Below, one piece after another: positions 24,946 through 34,432 of a DNA stretch of 64,000 bases. How positions within the stretch are numbered: position 1 is the first letter of the stretch; the number at the start of each line of letters is the position of its first letter. The notes under the pieces were generated by a model. The model had not been told where the DNA came from and did no database searches. It saw only the letters and a program-made list of their open reading frames with translations. A program made the position numbers and the translations under genes. This stretch comes from UBA1172 sp002457135 (GTDB taxonomy: Bacteria > Pseudomonadota > Alphaproteobacteria > Puniceispirillales > UBA1172): NCBI GenBank assembly GCA_965660935.1, contig CBFIBR010000007.1:1-64000 (forward strand), in the 5' to 3' direction.

Positions 24946-25545
24946 ATGCTTTTGAATTGCCCAAATTGTGAGACGATCTTCAGAATCGATTCCGCCAAGC
25001 TGCCCTTTGGGGGTCGCATGGTCCGCTGTTCTGTATGCCAGCATGAATGGAAGGCGTATCGCGGCGGCACCGACATGATCAACGAAAACCGCAAACCGGC
25101 GGCGCGATCATCCTTTTGGAAACGCTTTGTGCTGCTGGGTTTTGTTCTGGCGGTGATTGCTGGCGGGCTGACCATCACCCGCAACACCATCTCGGCACTG
25201 GTGCCGCTGGCACGGCCGATTTTCGAAAACGCCGGGCTGGCCATTGGCCCTGATGTTGACCAGCTCAGCGTGACTGAACTGAACGGCAACCTGCAACGTG
25301 ATACTGTCCGGCTGTCGGGTGAGCTGATCAATAACGGCTTTTTCCCGAGCCACGCCCCGATCCTGAATGTCACCATCACCGACAGTTTCGGGTTCATCAT
25401 CGCGGAAAAGGAAATCACCCTTGAACGTGAGATTATCCCGAGCGGGGTGCCGATGCCGTTCCTGACCCAAGTCGCGCTTGATCGTGATCTGCCTGATGAT
25501 GAGGCCATAGATATTATCGTCACGCCGCTCGAAAAACTGCCCTGA
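24946..25545 (+). CDS. MJ0042-type zinc-ribbon membrane protein
   Basis: 199 residues from ATG 24946 (AGGA eight bases upstream). N-terminal MJ0042/zinc-ribbon finger with C5-x2-C8 (NCPNC) and a second pair in CSVC; then one membrane segment (FVLLGFVLAVIAGGLTI region, about 65-85) and a C-terminal DUF3426-type beta domain of about 100 residues. Function is unknown; it usually stands opposite ftsE in this class. Here it is divergent from the DUF218 gene directly. Confidence 0.83.
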   Translation: MLLNCPNCETIFRIDSAKLPFGGRMVRCSVCQHEWKAYRGGTDMINENRKPAARSSFWKRFVLLGFVLAVIAGGLTITRNTISALVPLARPIFENAGLAIGPDVDQLSVTELNGNLQRDTVRLSGELINNGFFPSHAPILNVTITDSFGFIIAEKEITLEREIIPSGVPMPFLTQVALDRDLPDDEAIDIIVTPLEKLP

Positions 25546-25567
25546 CAACCCTTGACCTTATAACCCC

Positions 25568-26833
25568 TTACTGGAGTTCAGGCGGTATCCTGTCCTGGGC
25601 CAGCAGGTCTGCAACCGTCTGCTGAACCGATATCGGCCTTGCCTCACCATTGATGATGAGGATTTCAGCGGCAAACGGGCGGGTGTTGTAATTCGACCGC
25701 ATCACGGCACCATAGGCCCCCGCTGATCGCACCGCCAGCAAGTCACCTCGCTGAAGGGGAGGCAGGCTGTGACCCAGCCCCAGATAATCACCAGTTTCGC
25801 AGACCGGGCCGACAATATCAGTCGGCTGAACCGCACCGGCCGTATCCGACACCGGTTCAATCCGGTGCCATGCCTCATAGAGCGTGGGCCTGATCAGGTC
25901 ATTCATCGCGCCATCGACAATGGCGAAGGTCTTTTCCGTGGCAGGCTTGGAATGCAGCACCCGGGTCAGCAATACGCCCGCCTCAGCCAGCAGGTAGCGT
26001 CCGGGTTCAAACCCCAGCCGATAGGGCCTGTTGCCGAAAACCCGTGTCACCGCAGCGCCGAGGGCATCCGCATCAGCAGGCGTGCCATCACGGTAATCAA
26101 TCCCCAGCCCGCCGCCGAGATCAAGCATCGGAACATCGAAACCGTCTTCACGCAGGCCCTCGGCTATGTCAAGAAGGGCGATCCAGGCTGCCTCAAAAGG
26201 GGCCTCATCCATGATCTGGGAGCCGATATGAACCGCCAGCCCGGCAGGTTCGATGACCCCGCTGGTGGCAATCAGGCGATAGAGATCAGCAGCCTCAGCC
26301 GCAGGAACACCAAATTTGGTGTCGCTCTTGCCAGTGGAAATCTTGGCATGGGTGTCGGTGGCGACATCGGGATTGATGCGCAGGCCCAGTCGGCACGGGG
26401 TTGACCGCCCCATATTCCGGGCCAGGGCCAGCACCCGTTCAACCTCGGACAGGCTTTCGGCATTGATCTGGCCAATACCGGCCTCCAGCGCGGCCTCAAT
26501 TTCCTGATCGGTTTTGCCGACCCCTGAAAAAATGATCTTCTCTGGCGCAAACCCGGCCTTGAGCGCGCGCTGCATTTCCCCGCCTGAAACGATATCGGCC
26601 CCGGCACCAAGCCGTGCCAGCAGCCTCAGGATAGCGAGGTTGGAATTGGATTTGACGGCAAAATGAACCACCCCACGGCCATTGCAGACAGCGCGATCAA
26701 ACCGGCTATAGGCCGCCTCAATCGCTGCCGCTGAATAGACATAGAGCGGGGAGCCGAATTCGGCTGCAATAGCCTCAAGCGCGATGCCATCACAACAAAT
26801 CTGGCCATCAATGCGATGAAAACCGATGATCAT
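25568..26833 (-). CDS. lysA: Diaminopimelate decarboxylase
   Basis: 421 residues from ATG 26833, one base after the TGA of the lipoprotein gene (TGATATG). PLP lysine in HFAVKSNSN; GGEMQRAL, HIGSQI, DLGGGLGIDY and EPGRYL are the family's motifs. It makes L-lysine from meso-diaminopimelate. Last gene of argH-lptM-lysA, a common alphaproteobacterial order. Confidence 0.95.
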   Translation of the reverse strand: MIIGFHRIDGQICCDGIALEAIAAEFGSPLYVYSAAAIEAAYSRFDRAVCNGRGVVHFAVKSNSNLAILRLLARLGAGADIVSGGEMQRALKAGFAPEKIIFSGVGKTDQEIEAALEAGIGQINAESLSEVERVLALARNMGRSTPCRLGLRINPDVATDTHAKISTGKSDTKFGVPAAEAADLYRLIATSGVIEPAGLAVHIGSQIMDEAPFEAAWIALLDIAEGLREDGFDVPMLDLGGGLGIDYRDGTPADADALGAAVTRVFGNRPYRLGFEPGRYLLAEAGVLLTRVLHSKPATEKTFAIVDGAMNDLIRPTLYEAWHRIEPVSDTAGAVQPTDIVGPVCETGDYLGLGHSLPPLQRGDLLAVRSAGAYGAVMRSNYNTRPFAAEILIINGEARPISVQQTVADLLAQDRIPPELQ

Positions 26834-26834
26834 A

Positions 26835-26975
26835 TCAGGAAGCGGAGTTGGAAATTTCGGATGGACGATAGGGATCACCGCGCTTGCCGCACGCCGATAC
26901 ACCCGCCGCAAGAGTGGCCAGCAACAGGCCCATCACCACAAGGCGAGGCCATCTGTTTTGAGACATCGAAAGCAT
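26835..26975 (-). CDS. lptM: LptM-like small lipoprotein
   Basis: 46 residues from ATG 26975, picked because GGAG lies eight bases upstream; ATG 26981 and 26966 are alternatives. A lipoprotein signal ends in GVSAC (C29), followed by the family's GKRGDPYRP. LptM (YifL) helps maturation of the LPS translocon LptD in E. coli; here it sits in the usual place between argH and lysA. Confidence 0.85.
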   Translation of the reverse strand: MLSMSQNRWPRLVVMGLLLATLAAGVSACGKRGDPYRPSEISNSAS

Positions 26976-27022
26976 GTTCATTACTCCTGTTGCGTCAAGT
27001 CTGAGGTGACAGGGGGCAAAGA

Positions 27023-28423
27023 TCAACCCTCATTTCGGGCGGCGGCAATGGCTTTCAGCACATTTTCCGGGGCGGTGCCGCCCTCGCTGGTGCGGGAGGC
27101 AACCGAATGATCAACGCTGAGGACATCAAGGGCATCGGCGGTGATCGCCGGCAGCACCGATTGCAGGTCCTGAAGCGACAACTGGTCCAGCCTCAGCCCT
27201 TTCTTTTCGGCCAGGCTGACGATGGCACCGGTGGCGTGATGCGCCTCCCGGAACGGCAGGTTGAGGCACTTCACCATCCAGTCCGCCAGATCGGTTGCGG
27301 TGGGGAAGCCTGCCTCAAGCGCGTTGCGCATTGCCTCAGGCTGGAATTCCATATCGCGGACCATGCCGGTCATGGCCGCCAGCGCGATCATCAGGCTCTC
27401 GGCAGCATCAAAGACAGGTTCCTTGTCTTCCTGCATATCCTTGCCATAGGTCAGGGGCAGGCCCTTAAGGATGGTCAGAAGCGTGATCAGGCTGCCCATG
27501 ATCCGGCCGGGCTTGGCGCGAACCAGTTCAGCCGCATCAGGGTTGCGTTTCTGTGGCATGATGGATGAGCCGGTGGAAAACCCGTCAGAAAGCCGGATGA
27601 ACCCGAACCGGTCGGAAGCCCAGATCACCAGCTCTTCGGCCAGCCGTGACAGATGCACCGCCGTCAGCGCCGAAGCCGACAGGAATTCAACCGCAAAATC
27701 ACGATCAGAGACAGCATCCATCGAATTTTGCATGGGCCGGTCAAAGCCGAGGGCCGATGCCGTCATGCCGCGATCAATCGGAAAACTGGTCCCGGACAGT
27801 GCCGCCGCCCCAAGGGGGGATTCATTCATGCGGGCGCGGGCATCGGCAAAACGGCCCCGGTCACGCCCCAGCATTTCAACATAGGCCATGAGATGATGCC
27901 CGGCTGTAACAGGCTGGGCCGTCTGCAAATGCGTGTAGCCCGGCATGACCGTGGCGGCATGGGTTTCGGCCTGATCCATGAGGGCATCCCGCAAGGCGTT
28001 GATAGCCTCAATCATCCGGTCAGAGGCATCACGGACCCAGAGCCGCAGATCGGTGGCCACCTGATCATTGCGCGACCGTGCGGTATGGAGCCTCCGCCCC
28101 GCCTCACCCTTGAGCTGGACCAGCCTTGCCTCAATATTCATGTGAATGTCTTCAAGCTCGGCCGAAAATTCAAACGCACCTGAGGCGATTTCACCTTCGA
28201 TTTCAGTCAGGCCATCAAGGATAGCGGCCAGATCATCACGGCTGATAATACCCTGTTCAGCAAGCATGGCGGCATGAGCGCGGCTACCGGCGATATCCTG
28301 ACGATACAGCTCACGGTCAAAGCCGATGGATGCGTTGATGCGTTCCATCACAGCGGAAACACCGCCATCAAAACGGCCACCCCAGATGGAGCTGGTGTTT
28401 TTCTTGTTCTCTTTTTCCGACAT
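27023..28423 (-). CDS. argH: Argininosuccinate lyase
   Basis: 466 residues, standard length. Fumarase-superfamily signature GSSIMPQKRNPD with the catalytic serine; HTARSRNDQ and THLQTAQP motifs are present. Final step of arginine synthesis. GGAAGAG lies six bases before the ATG. Its start is only 16 bases from the divergent tlpA start, so the two 5' leaders and promoters must overlap the opposite gene. Confidence 0.96.
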   Translation of the reverse strand: MSEKENKKNTSSIWGGRFDGGVSAVMERINASIGFDRELYRQDIAGSRAHAAMLAEQGIISRDDLAAILDGLTEIEGEIASGAFEFSAELEDIHMNIEARLVQLKGEAGRRLHTARSRNDQVATDLRLWVRDASDRMIEAINALRDALMDQAETHAATVMPGYTHLQTAQPVTAGHHLMAYVEMLGRDRGRFADARARMNESPLGAAALSGTSFPIDRGMTASALGFDRPMQNSMDAVSDRDFAVEFLSASALTAVHLSRLAEELVIWASDRFGFIRLSDGFSTGSSIMPQKRNPDAAELVRAKPGRIMGSLITLLTILKGLPLTYGKDMQEDKEPVFDAAESLMIALAAMTGMVRDMEFQPEAMRNALEAGFPTATDLADWMVKCLNLPFREAHHATGAIVSLAEKKGLRLDQLSLQDLQSVLPAITADALDVLSVDHSVASRTSEGGTAPENVLKAIAAARNEG

Positions 28424-28439
28424 CTGCTACTCTTCCTGC

Positions 28440-28988
28440 ATGAAAACAGTGCCTGCCCGAACCCTGCCTCGCCGCCTGATCCTGCGATCAATTCCAGCCA
28501 GTCTCGCCCTGATGTTGCCGTTTCGGATGGCGCATGCCAAGGCTCTCCATACACTGAAACCGCTGGCCCTGCCAAGCCCGAATACCGCAATCGACGATGG
28601 CACGGGCGCGATGGTGCGCTTGGCCGATTATGCCCCCACCCCGCTGGTGGTGAATTTCTGGGCCAGCTGGTGTCCGCCTTGCGTTCATGAACTGCCCGCG
28701 CTTCAGGGCCTTGATCGGGCTATCAGGCAACAGGGTATGGCGGTTGCGCTGGTGGGGGTGGACCGCAAGGGGCGTGATTTCGCCAGCGGTTTTCTGGCTG
28801 ATCGCGGCATTGATATTCCCTATTCGCTCTATGATCCGCGCGGCAAGCTGGCAAGGGAGCTGGGGGTGCGTGTCATGCCCAGCACGTTCCTGATCGGAAG
28901 TGATGGCGGTGTTCGCGGCCTGATCGAAGGCCCCGAGCAATGGGATGATCCGGCGGTGACAGGCCGGGTGATCGAATTGCTGTCATGA
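28440..28988 (+). CDS. tlpA: TlpA-like thioredoxin-fold oxidoreductase
   Basis: 182 residues from ATG 28440. A hydrophobic signal or anchor (residues about 10-33) precedes a TlpA/ResA thioredoxin domain with WASWCPPC and the cis-Pro region VMPSTFLI. Periplasmic reductants of this type serve cytochrome c maturation or copper delivery. Standing opposite argH is usual in alphaproteobacteria. Confidence 0.9.
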   Translation: MKTVPARTLPRRLILRSIPASLALMLPFRMAHAKALHTLKPLALPSPNTAIDDGTGAMVRLADYAPTPLVVNFWASWCPPCVHELPALQGLDRAIRQQGMAVALVGVDRKGRDFASGFLADRGIDIPYSLYDPRGKLARELGVRVMPSTFLIGSDGGVRGLIEGPEQWDDPAVTGRVIELLS

Positions 28989-28992
28989 CATG

Positions 28993-29018
28993 AAAAACGC
29001 CCCCATTGAGGGAGCGTT
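28993..29018 (-). terminator. Intrinsic terminator of the etf operon
   Basis: On the minus strand AACGC-T-CCC pairs with GGG-G-GCGTT around a TCAAT loop, followed by TTTC. It lies 24 bases after the etfA stop and also separates it from the convergent tlpA. Confidence 0.75.
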
Positions 29019-29041
29019 GATCCGGATAAATATCAGGGCAG

Positions 29042-29977
29042 TCAGCCGAGTTCTTTTTCCATGGCGGGAACAGCCTCAAACAGATCATCGATCAGGCCGT
29101 AATCGGCAACCTGAAAGATCGGGGCTTCCTCATCCTTGTTGATGGCAACGATGACCTTGCTGTCCTTCATCCCGGCGAGGTGCTGAATAGCCCCGGAAAT
29201 GCCAACCGCAACGTAGAGATCAGGGGCAACGACCTTACCGGTCTGGCCAACCTGATAATCGTTCGGAACAAACCCGGCATCAACCGCAGCGCGTGACGCA
29301 CCAACAGCGGCACCGAGCTTGTCAGCGACCTTTTCCAGCATCGTGAAGTTGGAGCCATCCTGCATCCCGCGACCGCCGGAGATAACAATCTTGGCGGAGG
29401 CAAGCTCAGGTCGATCCGAAGATGACAGCTCTGATTTGACAAAGGCTGTCTTGCCGGTATCGCCGGTGGCGGAGACAGCCTCAACTGAGGCAGAACCGCC
29501 AGTTTCGGCAGCGGCCTCAAAGGCGGTGGAACGAACGGTGATAACCTTCAGGGCATCCGCCGACTGGACCGTGGCGAGGGCGTTACCGGCATAGATCGGA
29601 CGCTGGAACGTATCGGCACTGTCAACGCGGATAATGTCGGAAATCTGCGCCACGTCTTTCATCGCGGCGACACCGGGCAGAATGTTCTTCCCATAGGTGT
29701 TGGCCGGGGCCATGAGGTGCGTGACACCATCCAGCATGGCCATGATCAGCGGGATCATATTTTCGGCAATGCCGTTGGTGTATTCTTCACTATCGGCCAG
29801 CATCACCTTGCTGACACCGGCAACCGAGGCGGCGGCATCGGCAACAGCGGCGCAGCCCGACCCGGCGACGAGGACAGTGATATCCCCGCCGATTTCGCTG
29901 GCAGCGGTAATGGTATTGAGCGTCGCCGGATTGAGTTCGGCGTTATTGTGTTCGGCAAGTACGAGTACGGACATCAT
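29042..29977 (-). CDS. etfA: Electron transfer flavoprotein alpha subunit
   Basis: 310-311 residues; two adjacent ATG codons (29977, 29974), the second better spaced from GGGAG. The C-terminal FAD domain shows VISGGRGM and GQTGKVVAPDLYVAVGISGAIQH. EtfAB carries electrons from acyl-CoA and other dehydrogenases, here conceivably also from dimethylglycine- or sarcosine-type catabolism, to ETF-quinone oxidoreductase. Eight bases after etfB. Confidence 0.95.
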   Translation of the reverse strand: MMSVLVLAEHNNAELNPATLNTITAASEIGGDITVLVAGSGCAAVADAAASVAGVSKVMLADSEEYTNGIAENMIPLIMAMLDGVTHLMAPANTYGKNILPGVAAMKDVAQISDIIRVDSADTFQRPIYAGNALATVQSADALKVITVRSTAFEAAAETGGSASVEAVSATGDTGKTAFVKSELSSSDRPELASAKIVISGGRGMQDGSNFTMLEKVADKLGAAVGASRAAVDAGFVPNDYQVGQTGKVVAPDLYVAVGISGAIQHLAGMKDSKVIVAINKDEEAPIFQVADYGLIDDLFEAVPAMEKELG

Positions 29978-29985
29978 GCTCTCCC

Positions 29986-30735
29986 TTAAATAACCTTGGC
30001 TTCGTTTTTGAGTTTTTCGACAAGCTCGTTGACGGAACCTACCTTGATCCCGGCTTCACGTGCTGGTGGCTCTTCAACCTTGATGGTGGTCAGACGCTGA
30101 CCAGCATCGACCCCGAGGTCTTCGAGGCTGATCTGGTCAAGCGGCTTTTTCTTGGCTTTCATGATATTCGGCAATGAGGCGTAACGCGGCTCATTGAGGC
30201 GCAGGTCAACCGTGATCACAGCGGGCAGGCTGGAGGTAACGTGTTCAAGCCCGCCATCAACCTCACGAATGACCTTGAGGGTGCTGCCCTCAATCTCGAC
30301 CCCGGAGGCAAAGGTGGCTTGTGGCCAGCCCATCAGCGCCGACAGCATCTGGCCGGTCTGGTTGCTGTCATCATCAATGGCCTGCTTGCCCATGATGACC
30401 ACGCCCGGCCCCTCACGGCCAATGATTGCCTGGAGAACCTTGGCGATGGCCAGCGGTTCGGTTTCATGCGCGGCAGGAACATGGATACCGCGATCAGCCC
30501 CCATGGCCAGCGCCGTCCGGATCGTTTCCTGGGACTGGTCAGGGCCGATGGATACGGCGATGACTTCATCAGCCTGCCCGGCCTCTTTCAGGCGGATGGC
30601 CTGTTCAACGGCAATTTCATCAAACGGGTTCATGGCCATTTTGACATTGGCCAACTCGACGCCACTGTTATCAGGCTTGACCCTGACCTTGACGTTGTAA
30701 TCAACCACTCTTTTGACCGGTACCAGAACTTTCAT
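29986..30735 (-). CDS. etfB: Electron transfer flavoprotein beta subunit
   Basis: 249 residues. Starts MKVLVPVKRVVDYNVKVRV, with the AMP-binding region and the signature VDLRLNEPRYASLPNIMKAKKKP. Partner of EtfA. Preceded by the ATR gene 36 bases away in a yggT-folD-HIG1-ATR-etfB-etfA run. Confidence 0.96.
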   Translation of the reverse strand: MKVLVPVKRVVDYNVKVRVKPDNSGVELANVKMAMNPFDEIAVEQAIRLKEAGQADEVIAVSIGPDQSQETIRTALAMGADRGIHVPAAHETEPLAIAKVLQAIIGREGPGVVIMGKQAIDDDSNQTGQMLSALMGWPQATFASGVEIEGSTLKVIREVDGGLEHVTSSLPAVITVDLRLNEPRYASLPNIMKAKKKPLDQISLEDLGVDAGQRLTTIKVEEPPAREAGIKVGSVNELVEKLKNEAKVI

Positions 30736-30771
30736 CTGAACACTCCTCTCAGATTGATGGCTTTTCTTGTG

Positions 30772-31347
30772 TTAGCGGTTTAGACCAGGTTTCCACAACA
30801 CATCCCCGCCACGGCCCTTGTTAATCAGGCGGGCCATGACAAAAAGATGGTCGGAAAGCCTGTTCATGAATTGCATGGCGGCTTCGTTGACGGCTTCCTG
30901 ACTGGCCAGCAGCGTCATATCGCGCTCGGCCCGGCGGCATTGCGCCCGTGCCAGGTGAATATAGGCGGCTGCCGTATGGCCACCGGGGAGGACAAAGGAA
31001 TTGAGGGGTTCCAGATCGGCATTCATGGTATCGATCTCGGCCTCAAGCCGGTCAACCTGGGCGCTGGTGATGCGCAGGGCCATTTCCTCTTGTCCATTGG
31101 CAAGTGGGGTGGCCAGATCAGCCCCCAGATCAAACAGGTCATTCTGGATACACGCCAGCATGCTGTCAAACCGGGTGTCGTCCAGTTCAGCGGTGTGAAG
31201 ACGGCAGATTCCCAGCGCGGAATTCATCTCATCAACCGACCCGAAAGCCGATGGCCGCAGCGAATGCTTGGAAACCCGCATGCCGTTGACAAGGCTGGTT
31301 TCACCATTGTCGCCGGTCCGGGTATAAATCTTGTTCAATTTAACCAT
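30772..31347 (-). CDS. Cob(I)alamin adenosyltransferase, PduO type
   Basis: 191 residues. N-terminal KIYTRTGDNGETSLVNG binds ATP, and C-terminal RAQCRRAERDM carries the conserved Arg/Glu site of PduO-type enzymes. It makes adenosylcobalamin for B12-dependent mutases. Downstream of the HIG1 gene by 14 bases. Confidence 0.93.
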   Translation of the reverse strand: MVKLNKIYTRTGDNGETSLVNGMRVSKHSLRPSAFGSVDEMNSALGICRLHTAELDDTRFDSMLACIQNDLFDLGADLATPLANGQEEMALRITSAQVDRLEAEIDTMNADLEPLNSFVLPGGHTAAAYIHLARAQCRRAERDMTLLASQEAVNEAAMQFMNRLSDHLFVMARLINKGRGGDVLWKPGLNR

Positions 31348-31361
31348 TATGTCTTTTTTAC

Positions 31362-31565
31362 CTAAACACTGCTGATCAGCAAAACCCCGACAAACACGAG
31401 GATAGCCAGTCCCTGCAACAGAACCCGCCAGCGCATGATTTTATTCGACCAGCGCAGGTTGTATTCACCGCCCCGCGCCATCGCCGTCAATCCCCAGAAC
31501 AATACGCCGACAACGGAAAGCATGATTACCGCCAACAGCACAAAAGGCCAAGCCATGTCATTCAT
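31362..31565 (-). CDS. HIG1-domain twin-transmembrane protein
   Basis: 67 residues with two membrane segments (about 6-27 and 46-65) joined by a polar loop with RGGEYNLRWSNKIMRWRV, the HIG1 motif. Mitochondrial relatives are respiratory-complex assembly factors; the bacterial role is not established. The gene normally precedes the ATR and etf genes in alphaproteobacteria. Confidence 0.82.
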   Translation of the reverse strand: MNDMAWPFVLLAVIMLSVVGVLFWGLTAMARGGEYNLRWSNKIMRWRVLLQGLAILVFVGVLLISSV

Positions 31566-31583
31566 CCTCCAGAAAAACCATCA

Positions 31584-32486
<903 letters not shown>

Positions 32487-32574
32487 GCGAAATCTCCTGA
32501 TAATACCCTATATTTTCCGGCGCCAGGAAATGGTCCTTCTTGATGCCGCCCTTAAATAACCGTCATCCGACAGA

Positions 32575-32883
32575 TTAGACAATGAGGCTAAACACCACAG
32601 ACCGGAACAATGGCCGGACAATATATTCCACCCCCAGCAGAACCACCACGGGGGACAGGTCAAACCCGCCCATATTGGGGATCAGCCGGTATTGCCAGAC
32701 CCGGATCGGGTAGAGGATCGGCTCATGGATCGCTGTCAGCCCCTGGAGGATCTGGCGCACGATCGGACTATTGGGGTTCACAATGCGAAAAACAATCAGC
32801 CAGCTGGCGATCACATAGGCCAGCAAAGACCAGACGAAGAGTGAAAGGATCGTGTCGACCAATTCGAAAAGGCTGATCAGCAT
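32575..32883 (-). CDS. YggT family membrane protein
   Basis: 102 residues, two to three hydrophobic segments with the conserved VNPNSPIVRQILQGL and EPILYPIR motif. YggT proteins are integral membrane proteins linked to osmotic tolerance or division-site organisation; the function is not proven. Likely first gene of the folD-etf run. Confidence 0.87.
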   Translation of the reverse strand: MLISLFELVDTILSLFVWSLLAYVIASWLIVFRIVNPNSPIVRQILQGLTAIHEPILYPIRVWQYRLIPNMGGFDLSPVVVLLGVEYIVRPLFRSVVFSLIV

Positions 32884-32984
32884 CTAAGGTACCCTTTTTA
32901 TTGAGATTATATTGAATGGAAACGATGTCAGGTTTATGGTAGTTGTATTGAGATGATTTTAGTTGGAAAAGGTTCAGAAATCAC

Positions 32985-33344
32985 ATGAAATTCTATCCTA
33001 AAGTCTATCAAACAATAATTCTGGTTGGACTTTCCGTCGGGATCGTTGGTTGTAAGCATCATCTGGTTGGCCAGGCTCAGCTCGAGGTTGAGGAGCAATC
33101 CGCACCAGTTGAGGCGGTAGAAACTGAAGTAAATCAGCCCGAAAGCGATTATGTTGAGGGCAAGGGCTTCCGTTATCAATGGCCGCTCAAGGAATCCCGC
33201 CTGATCTCGGCCCCCGCTGATATCCGGCAGGAAGCCAACGCTCGCTGCATGTCACAGAAATTCGAACGGTCCTATATTCATCACCTGGAATTTGATGAAC
33301 ATACCGTCACCGGGTTTTTCGCTTGCGCTTCTGGCGGGAAATAA
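32985..33344 (+). CDS. Hypothetical lipoprotein
   Basis: 119 residues. The N-terminus is a lipoprotein signal with lipobox VGIVGC (C23). The mature part has an acidic stretch (about 31-55) and two further cysteines (near 90 and 114). I do not recognise a family. The coding region and its surroundings are more AT-rich than neighbours at the 5' end. Confidence 0.65.
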   Translation: MKFYPKVYQTIILVGLSVGIVGCKHHLVGQAQLEVEEQSAPVEAVETEVNQPESDYVEGKGFRYQWPLKESRLISAPADIRQEANARCMSQKFERSYIHHLEFDEHTVTGFFACASGGK

Positions 33345-33428
33345 TCACTCAAAACTTTGGATAGCAGGCCTGCACAAGGCTTGACCTTTCCCCATATACC
33401 TCATTTAGAGGGGGAAAGGTCTATTGCC

Positions 33429-33911
33429 ATGTTAAACCGAATAGCCACTGTCTTGATGACCATCAGCCTGATGGTTTTTACCCTTAATGCCTCTATCGGA
33501 GCCAGAGCAGGCGAATTGATCGAGCCTGATCCCTCAATCAGCCCCCAGGATGTCATTTCCATCCAGCTCACTGCCCTCATGAACAATGATCAGCCTGAAA
33601 AGGATTTTGGCATCAGCCAGACATGGGCTTTCGCGCATCCGGACAACCGGGTGCAGACAGGCCCGCTCAACCAGTTCGCCATGATGATGAAAGGCCCGTA
33701 TTACCGGGACATGATCAATCACAGCAGTCATACCGTCACTGAAATGAACCGCGCCCGTGACTGGGTTCAGTTCAAGGTCATGATGGAAGACAGTAAGGGC
33801 CAGGTGCTGGCGTTTTATTGGGTCGTCAAGAAGGTTCAGGTTGAACCCTTCGCTGATTGCTGGATGACATCAGCGGTTTCCCCGCCGGTTCCGGCGGGGC
33901 GTGGCAGTTGA
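33429..33911 (+). CDS. DUF4864-like exported protein
   Basis: 160 residues from ATG 33429 (AAAGG nine bases upstream). Cleavable signal peptide about 1-26. The mature part shows DUF4864 features: ISIQLTALMNNDQPEKDFGI, AFAHPDNR and the MMMKGPYYRDMINH region. Function unknown. The last codons run through a perfect GC-rich hairpin (33880-33899), so the real C-terminus may be shorter if an indel is present. Confidence 0.7.
   Translation: MLNRIATVLMTISLMVFTLNASIGARAGELIEPDPSISPQDVISIQLTALMNNDQPEKDFGISQTWAFAHPDNRVQTGPLNQFAMMMKGPYYRDMINHSSHTVTEMNRARDWVQFKVMMEDSKGQVLAFYWVVKKVQVEPFADCWMTSAVSPPVPAGRGS
33880..33899. other. Perfect GC hairpin at a gene end
   Basis: CCCCGCCGG (33880-33888), a TT loop and CCGGCGGGG (33891-33899). 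It lies within the last codons of the DUF4864 gene, between two convergent genes, without a U-run on either side. It could be a weak bidirectional terminator or an RNA 3' end stabiliser. Confidence 0.5.
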
Positions 33912-33918
33912 TGGCTGA

Positions 33919-34146
33919 CTAGGCAGCAGGCTGATTTTCGTTATCAACCAGATTTTTGGCAATTGAGCGGATGTCATTCCGGTGAATGCCGATATCGCTC
34001 AGGGTGCGGTCATCCAGCGCTTCGAGCGTGCTGGTAATGCCGCTGATCCTGATCCAGCGGTAAACGTTGCTGATAACGTTGAACTTGGCGCGATTGACAG
34101 GATTGTCGTTCGAGGCCACGACCGATTTGGTAATGATCTGTTGCAT
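33919..34146 (-). CDS. DUF1127 protein
   Basis: 75 residues with the C-terminal YjiS-like motif LEALDDRTLSDIGIHRNDIR. GAGG lies nine bases before the ATG. Small DUF1127 proteins in alphaproteobacteria are stress- or phosphate-linked RNA-interacting regulators. Upstream is about 285 bases of AT-rich intergenic DNA (34147-34432) with no other recognised element. Confidence 0.85.
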   Translation of the reverse strand: MQQIITKSVVASNDNPVNRAKFNVISNVYRWIRISGITSTLEALDDRTLSDIGIHRNDIRSIAKNLVDNENQPAA

Positions 34147-34432
34147 GGCAGTATCCTCAAATGTAAGGGGTTGGTGTTGAATTCTATATGCGCCTCATCC
34201 GGGTAGATTTAAAGCTAAATAATTGCGCCATTTCATGCAGTTAAATAGCAAAAGTCATAAAATGATCATGGCCGGTCAAAAGCGCAAATTTTCGGACTTT
34301 AAACCGCCTCGCCAAGCAAGCTAATTACCATCAGCCCAAAATCTTGCGTCACTTTGCCACGCAACCAACCCTATTGATGAAAACCGGTCTTTCGGCACTG
34401 GACGCAGGCTGGCCCAGCGTTATGTGATAATC

